DNA of 64,000 nt. Source: Methanocella_A sp049676595 (GTDB taxonomy: Archaea; Halobacteriota; Methanocellia; Methanocellales; Methanocellaceae). Below, in pieces: positions 52,810 through 61,918 of this stretch. Below the pieces are notes generated by a model, which saw only the letters and a program-made list of their open reading frames with translations, made no database searches and was not told the origin of the DNA. The stretch is taken from the NCBI RefSeq assembly GCF_049676595.1, contig NZ_CP187259.1, forward strand, positions 620,001-684,000, given 5' to 3'. The position numbers and the translations under genes were made by a program. The first letter of the stretch is position 1. Every line of letters starts with the position of its first letter.

Positions 52810-55248
52810 ATGAGAAAGACCGAACTGAAGATCACCGGCATGACTTGTGCCTCCTGTGTGGCCCGGGTAGAGAAGGCTATCAGGGAAACCAAAGGCGTCG
52901 AGAGCGCCAACGTGAATCTGGCCACCGAAATCGCCACGTTCGTCTACGACCCGGCTCACATCAGCATCGACGATATCGTGCGGTCGATCAGGGAGGCGGG
53001 CTACGGCGTCGAGGAGGAGAAAGTGACGCTGCCCGTCAGAGGTATGACCTGCGCGTCATGTGTCAAGCGTGTCGAGGACGCCCTGAAGGCGAGCGAGGGC
53101 GTAGCAGACGCTTCGGTGAATCTGGCTACCGAGCAGGCCACCATCCGGTATTTCCCCTCGATCGTCACGGTCAACGACATCAGGAAGATCGTCAAGGATG
53201 CGGGGTACGAGATTCCGGAAGCGCCCTCGGCCGAGGAGTTCGTGGACCGGGAGCGGGCGTCCCGTAAAAAGGAGATGGGAGATCTCACCCTCAAGTTCGC
53301 CGTCAGCGGCGCAATTGCTACGGCCATCATGGTCCTGATGTTCTTCGGGAGGTACATCCCGTTTCTTTCTTCGCTCAGCATGGAGCAGGTCAACTGGATA
53401 GCCTTCATCCTCGCCACGCCGGTGCAGTTCTGGATCGGCTGGCGGTTCTACAAGGGTGCCTACGCGGCGGTAAGGCACGGGACCGCCGACATGAACGTCC
53501 TCATCGCGGTGGGCACCAGCGCCGCGTACATCTACAGCGCGGTGGCGACCGTCTGGCCCCACCTCCTGATGATGGGCGGCGTCATGCCTGAGACCTACTT
53601 CGACACCTCGGTCACCATCATCGCGCTGATCCTGCTGGGCCGGCTGCTGGAAGCCAGGGCGAAAGGCCAGACCTCGGAGGCGATCCGCCGGCTCAAGGGC
53701 CTGCAGGCGAAGACCGCCCGGGTCGAGCGGGACGGCAAAACCGGGGACATCCCGGTCGAGGATGTACAGGTCGGCGACATCGTCGTGGTCAGGCCGGGCG
53801 AGAAGATACCCGTCGACGGAGTCGTGGTCGACGGCTACTCCGCCATAGACGAGTCCATGGTGACCGGGGAATCCATCCCTGTGAGCAAGAAGGTCAGCGA
53901 CAACGTCATCGGCGCCACGATCAACAAGACGGGCTCCTTCAAGTTCAGGACTACAAAAGTAGGCCGGGACACCGTCTTATCCCAGATCATCCGCATGGTA
54001 GAGCAGGCCCAGGGCAGCAAAGCGCCTATCCAGCGGCTGGCAGACCAGGTGGCCGCCATCTTCGTGCCCGTCGTCATCGCGCTCGCTATTCTCACCTTCC
54101 TGGCCTGGTATTTCCTCGGCCCGCAGCCCGCTTTCCTCGTCGCGATGCTCAACTTCATCTCGGTCCTGATCATCGCCTGCCCGTGCGCCATGGGCCTGGC
54201 TACTCCGACGGCCATCATGGTGGGCACGGGCAAGGGCGCGGAGCACGGCATCCTGATCAAGGGCGGGGAGAGCCTGGAGAACGCCTACAAGATCAACGCG
54301 ATCGTGCTCGACAAGACCGGCACGATCACCCGGGGCGAGCCCGAGCTGGTGGCCGTGGCGCCGCAGCCCGGCTTCGCAGAGCAGGAGGTCCTCCGGCTGG
54401 CGGCTTCCGCAGAGCAGAGCTCGGAGCACCCGCTGGGATCGGCGATCGTCAAAGGCGCAGAAAAGCGGGGCCTGAAGCTATCGAGCCCCTCGAAGTTCGA
54501 CTCGCTGACCGGCCGAGGTATCGTCGCAGAGATCGATAAGCAGCTGGTCTTCGTGGGCAATGCTACGCTCATGGAGGACGAGGATATCGAGGTCTCCGGC
54601 ATGCGTCAGGATTTCGACACGCTCTCGGCCGAAGGCAAGACGCCGATGTACGTGGCGATCGGGGAAAAGCCCGCAGGAGTCATCGCGGTGGCCGACACGA
54701 TCAAAGACGGCTCGGTCGAGGCGATCGCCGGGCTGAAGCGGATGGGCATCGAGCCGATCATGATCACCGGCGACAACCGCCGCACCGCAGAAGCCATCGC
54801 GAAGCAGGCGGGCATCACCGCAGTGCTGGCCGAAGTCCTGCCCCAGGACAAGGCTGGCGAAGTGAAGAAGCTGCAGGCGCAGGGCAAAACGGTGGCCATG
54901 GTGGGCGACGGCATCAACGACGCCCCGGCTCTCGCCCAGGCCGACGCCGGCATCGCCATCGGCACCGGCACCGACGTGGCCATCGAGTCGAGCGACATCA
55001 CCCTGATGAGCGGCGACCTGAGAGGTGTGCTAACCGCGATCAAGCTCAGCCGGGCGACCATCAAGACGATAAGGATGAACCTCTTCTGGGCGTTCATCTA
55101 CAACATCATCGGCATACCCATCGCCGCCGGCATCCTCATCCCCTGGTTCGGCATCCAGCTGAACCCGATCATCGCCGCGGCCGCCATGGCCTTCAGCTCA
55201 GTGTCGGTCGTCTCGAACTCGCTGCTGTTGAACCGGTTCAAGCCGTAA
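52810..55248 (+). CDS. copA: Copper-translocating P-type ATPase
   Basis: 812 aa. Two N-terminal heavy-metal-binding domains (GMTCASCVARVEKA near residue 11; GMTCASCVKRVEDA near 80). Eight membrane helices with CPC in IIACPCAMGLATPT, phosphatase loop VTGESIPVSK, phosphorylation DKTGTIT, HPLG, and hinge GDGINDAPAL. The CPC and two HMA domains indicate Cu(I) export. The upstream YHS mini-protein is likely a partner. No regulator gene is adjacent. Confidence 0.95.
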   Translation: MRKTELKITGMTCASCVARVEKAIRETKGVESANVNLATEIATFVYDPAHISIDDIVRSIREAGYGVEEEKVTLPVRGMTCASCVKRVEDALKASEGVADASVNLATEQATIRYFPSIVTVNDIRKIVKDAGYEIPEAPSAEEFVDRERASRKKEMGDLTLKFAVSGAIATAIMVLMFFGRYIPFLSSLSMEQVNWIAFILATPVQFWIGWRFYKGAYAAVRHGTADMNVLIAVGTSAAYIYSAVATVWPHLLMMGGVMPETYFDTSVTIIALILLGRLLEARAKGQTSEAIRRLKGLQAKTARVERDGKTGDIPVEDVQVGDIVVVRPGEKIPVDGVVVDGYSAIDESMVTGESIPVSKKVSDNVIGATINKTGSFKFRTTKVGRDTVLSQIIRMVEQAQGSKAPIQRLADQVAAIFVPVVIALAILTFLAWYFLGPQPAFLVAMLNFISVLIIACPCAMGLATPTAIMVGTGKGAEHGILIKGGESLENAYKINAIVLDKTGTITRGEPELVAVAPQPGFAEQEVLRLAASAEQSSEHPLGSAIVKGAEKRGLKLSSPSKFDSLTGRGIVAEIDKQLVFVGNATLMEDEDIEVSGMRQDFDTLSAEGKTPMYVAIGEKPAGVIAVADTIKDGSVEAIAGLKRMGIEPIMITGDNRRTAEAIAKQAGITAVLAEVLPQDKAGEVKKLQAQGKTVAMVGDGINDAPALAQADAGIAIGTGTDVAIESSDITLMSGDLRGVLTAIKLSRATIKTIRMNLFWAFIYNIIGIPIAAGILIPWFGIQLNPIIAAAAMAFSSVSVVSNSLLLNRFKP

Positions 55249-55348
55249 TATTTTTTTACTTATACGTAAAAATGGGTGCACGCTGCGCTATGCCGGCTAT
55301 TATTTCCGGGTCTTCGCAAACAGTTGCCCCCGTGCCTGTGAACGTGGA

Positions 55349-55862
55349 CGAACGCTGCGCTGTGCCAGGATCACAGATTACGACAGATTACGCAGATTGC
55401 GCAGATGCTAATCGATAACAAAAAAGGAAATGGTTTGCTGTATTCCTTATTATAAAAGAAATCTGTGCAATCTGTCGAATCTGTATTCCATGAAAAATTG
55501 TGGGTCGGTGAGGTGTTGAGAGGTCTGCGGGGAGGTAGGGGAGTCACCGGGAGTACGGGAGGATTTTCAAACTGGGAGGTCAGGGAGGTTGGGAGGTCTG
55601 AGAGAAGGTGGTAGAGTACCCGGAGGCAAAAGAGAATTAACCTATCATATAATAATCCTCTCAAACCTTTCCACCCTCTCGATCCTCCTCTCGGACCTCT
55701 GTGACCGACACGGAGGTGTCCCTTGCCGATCTCTAACCTCCCAGCTTGAAAATCCTCCCCCGCCTCCCGGGACCTCCCCGACCCCCAAGTTTTCATTTCC
55801 ACTACTTGAAAACCCAGCTTTCACGATCGAATCAATCTGTGATCTGGCACAGCGCAGCGTTC
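55349..55862. repeat. Palindromic intergenic element, ACAGATT family (copy c), interrupted
   Basis: The left arm (CGAACGCTGCGCTGTGCCAG, ACAGATT words) runs to about 55484, and the right end (AATCTGTGAT, CTGGCACAGCGCAGCGTTCG) resumes at about 55832. Between them lies a CCTC-rich palindromic element (55491-55800). Copies a and b have an uninterrupted right arm, so this is a nested insertion. It fills most of the 750-nt gap between copA and the first OPT gene; the remainder has no gene. Confidence 0.72.
55491..55800. repeat. CCTC-rich palindromic element (copy c), nested in an ACAGATT element
   Basis: About 310 nt. The G-rich left arm starts ATGAAAAATTGTGGGTCGG, and the C-rich right arm ends with the near reverse complement (CCGACCCCCAAGTTTTCAT). 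Both arms consist of degenerate GAGGT / ACCTC words and would pair into one long hairpin. This is the most complete of the three copies in the window and shows what the ends of the element look like. Confidence 0.7.
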
Positions 55863-55994
55863 GGCTTGCTGTCTCACGTCCTCAGAGCAATCAGTAAAGC
55901 GCAGCGCTGCGTACGATCCATAATAACGTATTGGTACGGCCATAAAAGGATAAATTAATGCCGGATACCTGTCTACCTACTACGGGTTATTAGG

Positions 55995-57608
55995 ATGGAC
56001 GACAGGATTCCGGCAGTCATCGTAGGCGTGCTATTCAGCGTACTGAACGCCGTCGTCACGGTCTACCTGGCCATGAAGACCGGCATGGCCGACGGCATCG
56101 TGCTGCTGCTTCTGTTCCTCTCGTTCTTCGTCTTCGTGGCCACAGGGACGGTGAAGTCCCGCGCCTTCGTGTACGTAATGGCCATCATGATGAGCTCCAC
56201 CGCAGCGGTCATCGCTTACACGGATGGCTTCGGAGCTATCATCATATCCGGGGAGCCCTTCGTAGTGCCCGATTATGTCATGGCCGTCCTGCTGAGCCTG
56301 GCGAGCATCATCGGCCTGCTGCTGTCCTTGTACTTCACGGACTACTTCCTCAGGAGCGGCTTCCCCTGGCCGATGCAGAAGGTGACGGCAGCCATCGTGG
56401 CCATGCTGTCCGCGGAGACGAAAGACGCGGCGTTCAAGGCTTCCACCGTACGCATGGGCGTGGCGGGCCTCGCCTCAGGGGGAGTTTCTCTACTGCGGGG
56501 CCTCGCGGTCATCCCGGAAACGATCGGCACGACTGTGGCAGGCATCAGCCTGTCGCCTATGATGCTCGGCATCGGGCTATTGATCGGGTTCCAGGCCTGT
56601 CTGCAGATAGCACTCGGGGGAATTGTCTCGCTGGCCGTTCTGGTCTTCATCGAAGGCCTTTCAACCGATTACATGGCTCACATGCGCAATCCCTGGATCT
56701 TCTCGACGGCCATCTCGATGATGGTGACCACGGCGTTCATTTCGCTCTACGTCATCGTCAAGCCCTACTTCTCCCGGCGCCCGAAGCCGGCCGGCGGGGA
56801 AACCGGGGAAAAGCCGGCCACAGCGCCGGACGGCGGCCGTGCTCGCCGTCGCCTGCCGGGCATGAGGAGCCTGCTGTTGGCCGCGATCATCGGGGCGGCC
56901 GCGATCATCCTGCAGCTCTTCGTGGATGTGCCTGCCTGGGTCTTCCTCCTCTGCATACCCATCGCCGTGCTCTTCATGATCATCGAGACGAGGGGCCGGG
57001 CCGAGATGTCCATGGGCGTGGGGATGTCTTCCTTTGTGGTCATCCTCCTCGTGGGCCTGGCTTTCGACAACATCGTGCCGCTGCTCATCCTGGAAGGCTT
57101 CGTCGTGGCGATGGTCATGAGCTTCTCGCTGAGCCTGGCCATGCTCAAGACCGCCGAGTTCAGCAGCGTCGACACCAGGGGTCTGCCCTGGATGCTCGTA
57201 ATCGGCTCGATCACCGGAAGCATCGCCTGCATTCCCATCATCCGGCTGCTCGACGCCGTCTACGGCATCGGCACGAACGCGCTGCCCGCCCCTTACAGCG
57301 TCATGTGGCTGGAGATGGCCACCTCCGCAGTCGCCGGAGTCGCCTCACCCTCGATCGACTTCTACCTGATCCTGGCCGGCATCGTCATTGCACTGGTCCT
57401 TTACAAGTACAAGATATCGGCGGTCGCCGTCGCCATCGGCCTGCTGCTGCCCGTATCCGTGACAGCGATGATCCTGGCGGGGGGCATCCTGGCGTGGGCG
57501 ATCCATAAGAAGGGATGGCTCAAAGACGATAACGGCATCACGGCATCCGGCCTGATCGCGGGGGATATCCTCGTAGGCCTGGCCATATCTCTCCGGTCAT
57601 TGTTGTAG
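55995..57608 (+). CDS. OPT-family-like membrane transporter, paralogue 1
   Basis: 537 aa with about 14 membrane helices and a central basic, Pro/Gly-rich loop (about 258-290). Features of the OPT (oligopeptide/siderophore) family: FLRSGFPWPMQ, long helix pairs, and the C-terminal KDDNGITASGLIAGDILVG. Substrate unknown; peptides, metal chelates and other solutes are possible. Very similar along its whole length to 59736-61364. AT-rich leader at about 55900-55990 holds TAAAAGGATAAATTAA, a possible promoter. It is convergent with the Fic gene. Confidence 0.75.
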   Translation: MDDRIPAVIVGVLFSVLNAVVTVYLAMKTGMADGIVLLLLFLSFFVFVATGTVKSRAFVYVMAIMMSSTAAVIAYTDGFGAIIISGEPFVVPDYVMAVLLSLASIIGLLLSLYFTDYFLRSGFPWPMQKVTAAIVAMLSAETKDAAFKASTVRMGVAGLASGGVSLLRGLAVIPETIGTTVAGISLSPMMLGIGLLIGFQACLQIALGGIVSLAVLVFIEGLSTDYMAHMRNPWIFSTAISMMVTTAFISLYVIVKPYFSRRPKPAGGETGEKPATAPDGGRARRRLPGMRSLLLAAIIGAAAIILQLFVDVPAWVFLLCIPIAVLFMIIETRGRAEMSMGVGMSSFVVILLVGLAFDNIVPLLILEGFVVAMVMSFSLSLAMLKTAEFSSVDTRGLPWMLVIGSITGSIACIPIIRLLDAVYGIGTNALPAPYSVMWLEMATSAVAGVASPSIDFYLILAGIVIALVLYKYKISAVAVAIGLLLPVSVTAMILAGGILAWAIHKKGWLKDDNGITASGLIAGDILVGLAISLRSLL

Positions 57609-57665
57609 TGCTTGTCCGCGTTAAGATGAACCAGGCTCATGTAACCTGTTTGAGTAACAGATTTG

Positions 57666-57729
57666 TTACACAAAATTTTTTGTGTAACATTTTTTAGGAT
57701 TTTTGTTACACAAATGTTTTTGTGTAACA
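57666..57729. repeat. Two 24-nt GTTACACAAA palindromes
   Basis: GTTACACAAAATTTTTTGTG plus TAAC at 57666-57689 and GTTACACAAATGTTTTTGTG plus TAAC at 57706-57729, each an almost perfect 24-nt palindrome, 40 nt apart. They lie in the convergent gap between the OPT gene and the Fic gene. AT-rich hairpins with T-runs on both strands could end transcription from both sides; operator sites are another possibility. Confidence 0.6.
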
Positions 57730-57744
57730 GATTGTTACCATAAG

Positions 57745-58845
57745 CTATAGCTTTTCAGTTATGTCAAGCAGCTGTCTGAACGAGTAAACTGTCGGCTGTC
57801 TGCCTCTCCCTTCGACCGTGATCTCTATTATCCCGTTTTCTGTCAGCGCATGTAGTATTCTTTGGGCTGCCATTCGATTGCTGCCGGCCACAGGAACAAA
57901 CTGGGACGTTTTGAATATCGGCCTTGAAAATATAGCGTCTATCACGTATACCGCATGCTTCGAAGGTACGATCTCAGGCACCCTGGTCTTCATTTCTCTG
58001 TATAGCTCAAGAATCGACCAGGCTTTGCTGCTGTTCTCATCCGCCTGTTCCTGGATCGCCTGAAGGAAAAATGCTATCCATCCGTTCCAGTCGTCATCCC
58101 GGGAAATTCCCAGAAGGCGCTCGTAGTAAATATCCCTGTTGCGCTCCAGATATGCGCTAATGTAGAACATCGGGCTGGACAGCATCTTTTTATTATACAG
58201 TATGAGCGGGACGAGCATACGCCCTATGCGGCCGTTTCCATCGCTGAACGGGTGAATCAGCTCGAACTGTGCCTTGAGTAACGATAGCTGTACCAGCGGG
58301 TCTTTTTCTTCGCTGTGCAAATATAGTTCCCAGTTAGAGAGCGCGTCGGGCACTGCAGCTGGTGCCGGTGGTATAAAGATCGCTTTTTCTATGGGGTTAC
58401 CGGGTCTTCCGATGTAGTTCTGTACCCGCCGAATCTCACCCGGCCGCCGGTTGTTCCCCCGTACGTCGGATAGTAAAAGCCGATGTAGGTCCCTGATCAT
58501 ATCGATCGACAGGGGGTGGTCTTTCAACTCATTGACCGCATGCCCCATCGCTTTCCGGTAGTTGAGGACCTCGTGGATGTCCATCTCCCTTTCGGCTTTG
58601 AACGGCTCTCTGATATCTGCCTCGTACTGCAGGACGTCCTCAAGCGACACCTGTGTCCCTTCTATTTTCGACGAAAGGACCGCTTCTCTGGTTGTCAGAG
58701 GGGAAAGAAGCACCTTCGGGTTCACGATGCCCTGTAGAATCCCGTCATACCTGGCCAGGGCTGCGTTTGCTTTCCCGATCCGGGTCACGTGAGACGCCCA
58801 GTCTATGTCATCCAGCGGTAATTTTCGGGGTTCGTACGGTTTCAT
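57745..58845 (-). CDS. Fic-domain protein (AMP-transferase type) with inhibitory helix
   Basis: 366 aa. Fic core motif HPFSDGNGRIGR (H-x-F-x-D/E-G-N-G-R) near residue 197, so the enzyme has all catalytic residues for adding AMP or a similar group to protein hydroxyls. The N-terminal SSKIEGTQ (S-x-x-x-E-G) near residue 57 is the self-inhibiting helix of class II Fic proteins, so no separate antitoxin is needed. A C-terminal winged-helix (MAAQRILHALTENGIIEITV) resembles a DNA-binding domain. Single gene. Toxin or regulator role; target unknown. Confidence 0.9.
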   Translation of the reverse strand: MKPYEPRKLPLDDIDWASHVTRIGKANAALARYDGILQGIVNPKVLLSPLTTREAVLSSKIEGTQVSLEDVLQYEADIREPFKAEREMDIHEVLNYRKAMGHAVNELKDHPLSIDMIRDLHRLLLSDVRGNNRRPGEIRRVQNYIGRPGNPIEKAIFIPPAPAAVPDALSNWELYLHSEEKDPLVQLSLLKAQFELIHPFSDGNGRIGRMLVPLILYNKKMLSSPMFYISAYLERNRDIYYERLLGISRDDDWNGWIAFFLQAIQEQADENSSKAWSILELYREMKTRVPEIVPSKHAVYVIDAIFSRPIFKTSQFVPVAGSNRMAAQRILHALTENGIIEITVEGRGRQPTVYSFRQLLDITEKL

Positions 58846-58959
58846 GGGTAGTCCTGGCTACGATATCAGAATAGACAATATCAAAGGGCGTATTCTGGTA
58901 AATCAACCTTTCTCTGATCAAGCCAATAAGGATTATGTGACGGGACCCCGTCTACTATC

Positions 58960-59658
58960 ATGTCAGGTAGTGATGCTATGAAAGTTTTTGACAGGCCGGG
59001 ACCGGCCAACACGGATGCAGTCATAGATGTAGTAAAGAGCGCCGCTTCCAGCTACGACTACATCGTCGTCGCGTCGATCACCGGCGACAGCGCAGTGAGG
59101 GTTGCAGAGCGCATCAAGGATAAGCGGATCATCTGCGTGACCTGCCCGCAGGACATGTGCTGGGAAGTCGACAGGATGGGCACCGGCCCATTTGCCGACG
59201 TGCCTGAGCTGAAGGAAATCCGGGACCAGTGGGCAGAGCAGGGCCTTAAAAGAGTCGAGATGAACGTAACACCGGAGAACCGGGCCAGGCTTGAGCAGCT
59301 GGGCGTGCCAGTGGTCAGGGGAACCATACCCTTCTTCGGCCCCAGCTTTTCCATCCGGCTCCACCTCAATCAGGTGACTTCGCTGGACATGATCGCTAAA
59401 ACGCTGGAGCTGATATCGACCGGCACGCTGGTCTGCCTGGAGTGCGTCCTGATGTGCGTGGACGCCGGAGTTATGCCAGAAGGGCAAAAGGTCATCGCCC
59501 TGGCAGGGACCGAGCGCGGCCTGGATACGGCGTGGGTCATCAGGGGCAGCGCTTCGGCCAACCTGTTCCACCCTGAGAAAGGAAGCCGGTTCGTAGAGCT
59601 GCTGGCAAAGCCGGGAGTATCTCTCCAGCCCGCCATCGATATAGAGTACCTGCGCTAA
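58960..59658 (+). CDS. Pyruvate kinase C-terminal-like (alpha/beta) protein
   Basis: 232 aa. Resembles the stand-alone version of the pyruvate kinase C-terminal domain (YDYIVVASITGDSAVRVAER, KDKRIICVTCPQDMCWEVD), without the catalytic barrel. Family members are found in archaea and clostridia with unknown role. ATG 58978 is an alternative start. It precedes the second OPT gene by 77 nt on the same strand, so the two may be cotranscribed. Confidence 0.75.
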   Translation: MSGSDAMKVFDRPGPANTDAVIDVVKSAASSYDYIVVASITGDSAVRVAERIKDKRIICVTCPQDMCWEVDRMGTGPFADVPELKEIRDQWAEQGLKRVEMNVTPENRARLEQLGVPVVRGTIPFFGPSFSIRLHLNQVTSLDMIAKTLELISTGTLVCLECVLMCVDAGVMPEGQKVIALAGTERGLDTAWVIRGSASANLFHPEKGSRFVELLAKPGVSLQPAIDIEYLR

Positions 59659-59735
59659 ACTGCCGGGCATATTGCTCCCGGGAGCCACGGTTCTCCGCAG
59701 CAACGTTGATGTTCCGGTGCCACGTTATTCCTTAC

Positions 59736-61364
59736 ATGGCGCTCACGATCGACGATCGCATCCTGGCCGTGCTTCTGGGCATAATCTTCAGCGTCGTGAA
59801 CGCCTTCGTCTACATGTACCTGGCCTTGAAGCTCGGCATGGCCACCGGCCTGGATATCCTGCTCCTCTTCTTCGCCTTCTTTGTCTTCGCCGCAGCCCGG
59901 AGCGCCAGACCTCGGGCGTTCCTGTACATGGTGGCGGTTATGGCTATGGCCATCGCTGCTGTACTGGCTTATACGGACAGCCTCGGCTCGATCATCATGG
60001 CAGGGGAGACGCTGCCCGTTCCGGGCTTTGTGATGGCCGCCATCATCAGCCTCTCGCTTATCCTCGGCATGCTCACCTCTTCTTATTTTACGGGCTACTT
60101 CATGAAAAGCGACTTTCCCTGGCCCGGCCCGAAGGTAAGCGTATCGATCATCGGCCTGCTGTCCGCCGAGAAAAAAGGCCCGGAATTCAGGGCTTCAGCA
60201 GTGCGAATGGGCATCGCGAGCGTTCTCGGAGGGGCGGTATCCGGGCTGCGAGGCCTCAAGGTCATCCCCGAAACCCTCGGCTCAGCCGTCGCCGGCCTCA
60301 GCCTCTCGCCTTTTCTCGCGGGCATCGGCATGATCGTGGGCCTCCGGGGCAGCCAGCAGATAGCCCTGGGTGCTGTGGGTTCATTGCTTGTTTTATATCT
60401 GGCCGAAGGCGGCGCCGCCGATTACATTGCCCACATGCGCAGCCCATGGATCTTCTCCACCGCCGTATCCATGATGGTGGCCAGCGCAGGCCTCTCCCTC
60501 TTGATGGTACTAAAGCCTCTGCTTGTATCCGCCTGGCACCGGATCCGGCAGCCTCGGCCGAGGGAGCATGGCAGCCCGGACAGCAGAACCGCTTCAGGCA
60601 ACAAGCTGTCCAGGCTCGCCTATGGCGCTCTCCTGCTGGCAGCCGCAGGTCTCGCCGCAGTGCTGCTGTATGCTTTCGTCGGCGTTCCCGTGTGGCTGTT
60701 CGCCCTGTGCATCCCCGTAGCAGTGCTGCTCATGGTCATAGAGACCCGGGGCCGGGCCGAGATGGCCATGAGCGTCGGCATCGCCGCTTTCGTGGTGATC
60801 CTGCTGGTGGGGCTCGCGTTCCAGAATCTCGTGTCCCTGCTCCTCTTCCAGGGCTTCGTCCTGGCAACCACGTTAGGGTTCGCTTCCACCCTGTCCCTGC
60901 ACAAGGTTGCCGACGTCTTTAAAATCGACCAGACCGGCCTGCGCTACATGCTGGTCATAGGCGCCGTCCTCGGCGGCCTCCTTTGCGTCCCTTGCATCAA
61001 CCTCATCAATAGTATGTACGGCATAGGGACAGTGGCTTTACCAGCCCCTTACAGCGTCATGTGGCTGGAGATGGCCCGGTCCGCCGTAACAAAAGTCCTG
61101 TCACCCTCGATCAACCTGTACTTCGTGCTGCTCGGCGCCGTCCTGGCACTGGTGCTATACCGGCTCAAGATTTCGGCAATAAGCGTGGCACTGGGGCTAC
61201 TACTTCCCGTATCGGCCACCGCCGCTATCCTAGTCGGCGGCGCCATAAGCTGGGGAGCGGAGAAAAAGGGCTGGCTCAAAGACGACGCAGGCATCGTCGC
61301 CTCCGGGCTCGTCGCCGGCGACATACTCGTCGGGCTGCTCTTCGCGGTGACAACACTGCTATGA
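59736..61364 (+). CDS. OPT-family-like membrane transporter, paralogue 2
   Basis: 542 aa from ATG 59736 (MALTIDDRIL); the frame is open from 59706. About 14 helices with a central basic loop, and motifs shared with paralogue 1: FMKSDFPWPGPK, RMGIASVLGGAVSGLRG, ETRGRAEMAMSVGI, ALPAPYSVMWLEMARSA, KDDAGIVASGLVAGDILVG. The two were clearly produced by duplication and are now separated by the Fic and pyruvate-kinase-like genes. Substrate unknown. A 416-aa frame overlapping the first part is a shadow. A large mirrored repeat follows its stop. Confidence 0.75.
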   Translation: MALTIDDRILAVLLGIIFSVVNAFVYMYLALKLGMATGLDILLLFFAFFVFAAARSARPRAFLYMVAVMAMAIAAVLAYTDSLGSIIMAGETLPVPGFVMAAIISLSLILGMLTSSYFTGYFMKSDFPWPGPKVSVSIIGLLSAEKKGPEFRASAVRMGIASVLGGAVSGLRGLKVIPETLGSAVAGLSLSPFLAGIGMIVGLRGSQQIALGAVGSLLVLYLAEGGAADYIAHMRSPWIFSTAVSMMVASAGLSLLMVLKPLLVSAWHRIRQPRPREHGSPDSRTASGNKLSRLAYGALLLAAAGLAAVLLYAFVGVPVWLFALCIPVAVLLMVIETRGRAEMAMSVGIAAFVVILLVGLAFQNLVSLLLFQGFVLATTLGFASTLSLHKVADVFKIDQTGLRYMLVIGAVLGGLLCVPCINLINSMYGIGTVALPAPYSVMWLEMARSAVTKVLSPSINLYFVLLGAVLALVLYRLKISAISVALGLLLPVSATAAILVGGAISWGAEKKGWLKDDAGIVASGLVAGDILVGLLFAVTTLL

Positions 61365-61424
61365 TTATCGGTATAACCACAGTAGCTTGGGCTCCTCATC
61401 CTGGCTACTTTAGATCAAATGTTT

Positions 61425-61917
61425 GAACCACGGCGGCACAGCGACACGGAGACATATGCGATCTGCTACAACCAGATGGTAACTGGAACCACGGCGGCAC
61501 AGCGACACGGAGACATATGCGATCTGCTACAAACAGATGGTAACTGGAACCACGGCGGCACAGCGACACGGAGACAATAGCGTACCGGTAATACTGAACT
61601 CTTTTTTATGTCCACGGCGACACAGAGACAGAGCATTGACCTTATGCTTACTATCCAATCGTTTCAGCCTGACTTTCTATCGATAGCCTGACTGAAGGAA
61701 ACACACTTGTCTCCGTGCCGTCAGCCCGCCGTGCCACCGTGGATCAATAAATAAGTGCCCAGTTATTCAGGTACGGGTTGTCTCCGTGTCGTTGTGCCGC
61801 CGTGGTTCAAATAACCATCCTGCTATCGTTTCTCGAACTGTCTCCGTGCCGCTGTGCCGCCGTGGTTAGAATATCTGCTCTCCAGTTGTCTGGGATAAGG
61901 TGCCGTGCCGCCGTGGT
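61425..61917. repeat. Large mirrored repeat, GGCGGCACAG family (copy b)
   Basis: About 490 nt. Three units start GAACCACGGCGGCACAGCGA at 61425, 61486 and 61547; the first two are 61 nt long and almost identical, including the spacer. The right half holds at least four reverse-complement units (CTGTGCCGCCGTGGTT and variants). It fills the 550-nt gap between the OPT gene and the gene at 61919, touching the latter's stop. Relative of the element at 35623-36106. Confidence 0.75.
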
Positions 61918-61918
61918 T

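Noticed and set aside
55371..55897. ORFs of 102-143 aa in the copA-OPT gap
   Set aside because: They read through two palindromic repeat elements and consist of their degenerate words.
59672..60922. 416-aa ORF overlapping the second OPT gene
   Set aside because: Arg/Pro/His-rich low-complexity translation in a frame shifted from a clear membrane transporter; a shadow of high-GC coding sequence.
61425..61620. CRISPR-like array of 61-nt units
   Set aside because: Spacers between the repeat words are also nearly identical, units appear inverted on the other side, and no cas gene is nearby. It is a mirrored intergenic repeat.
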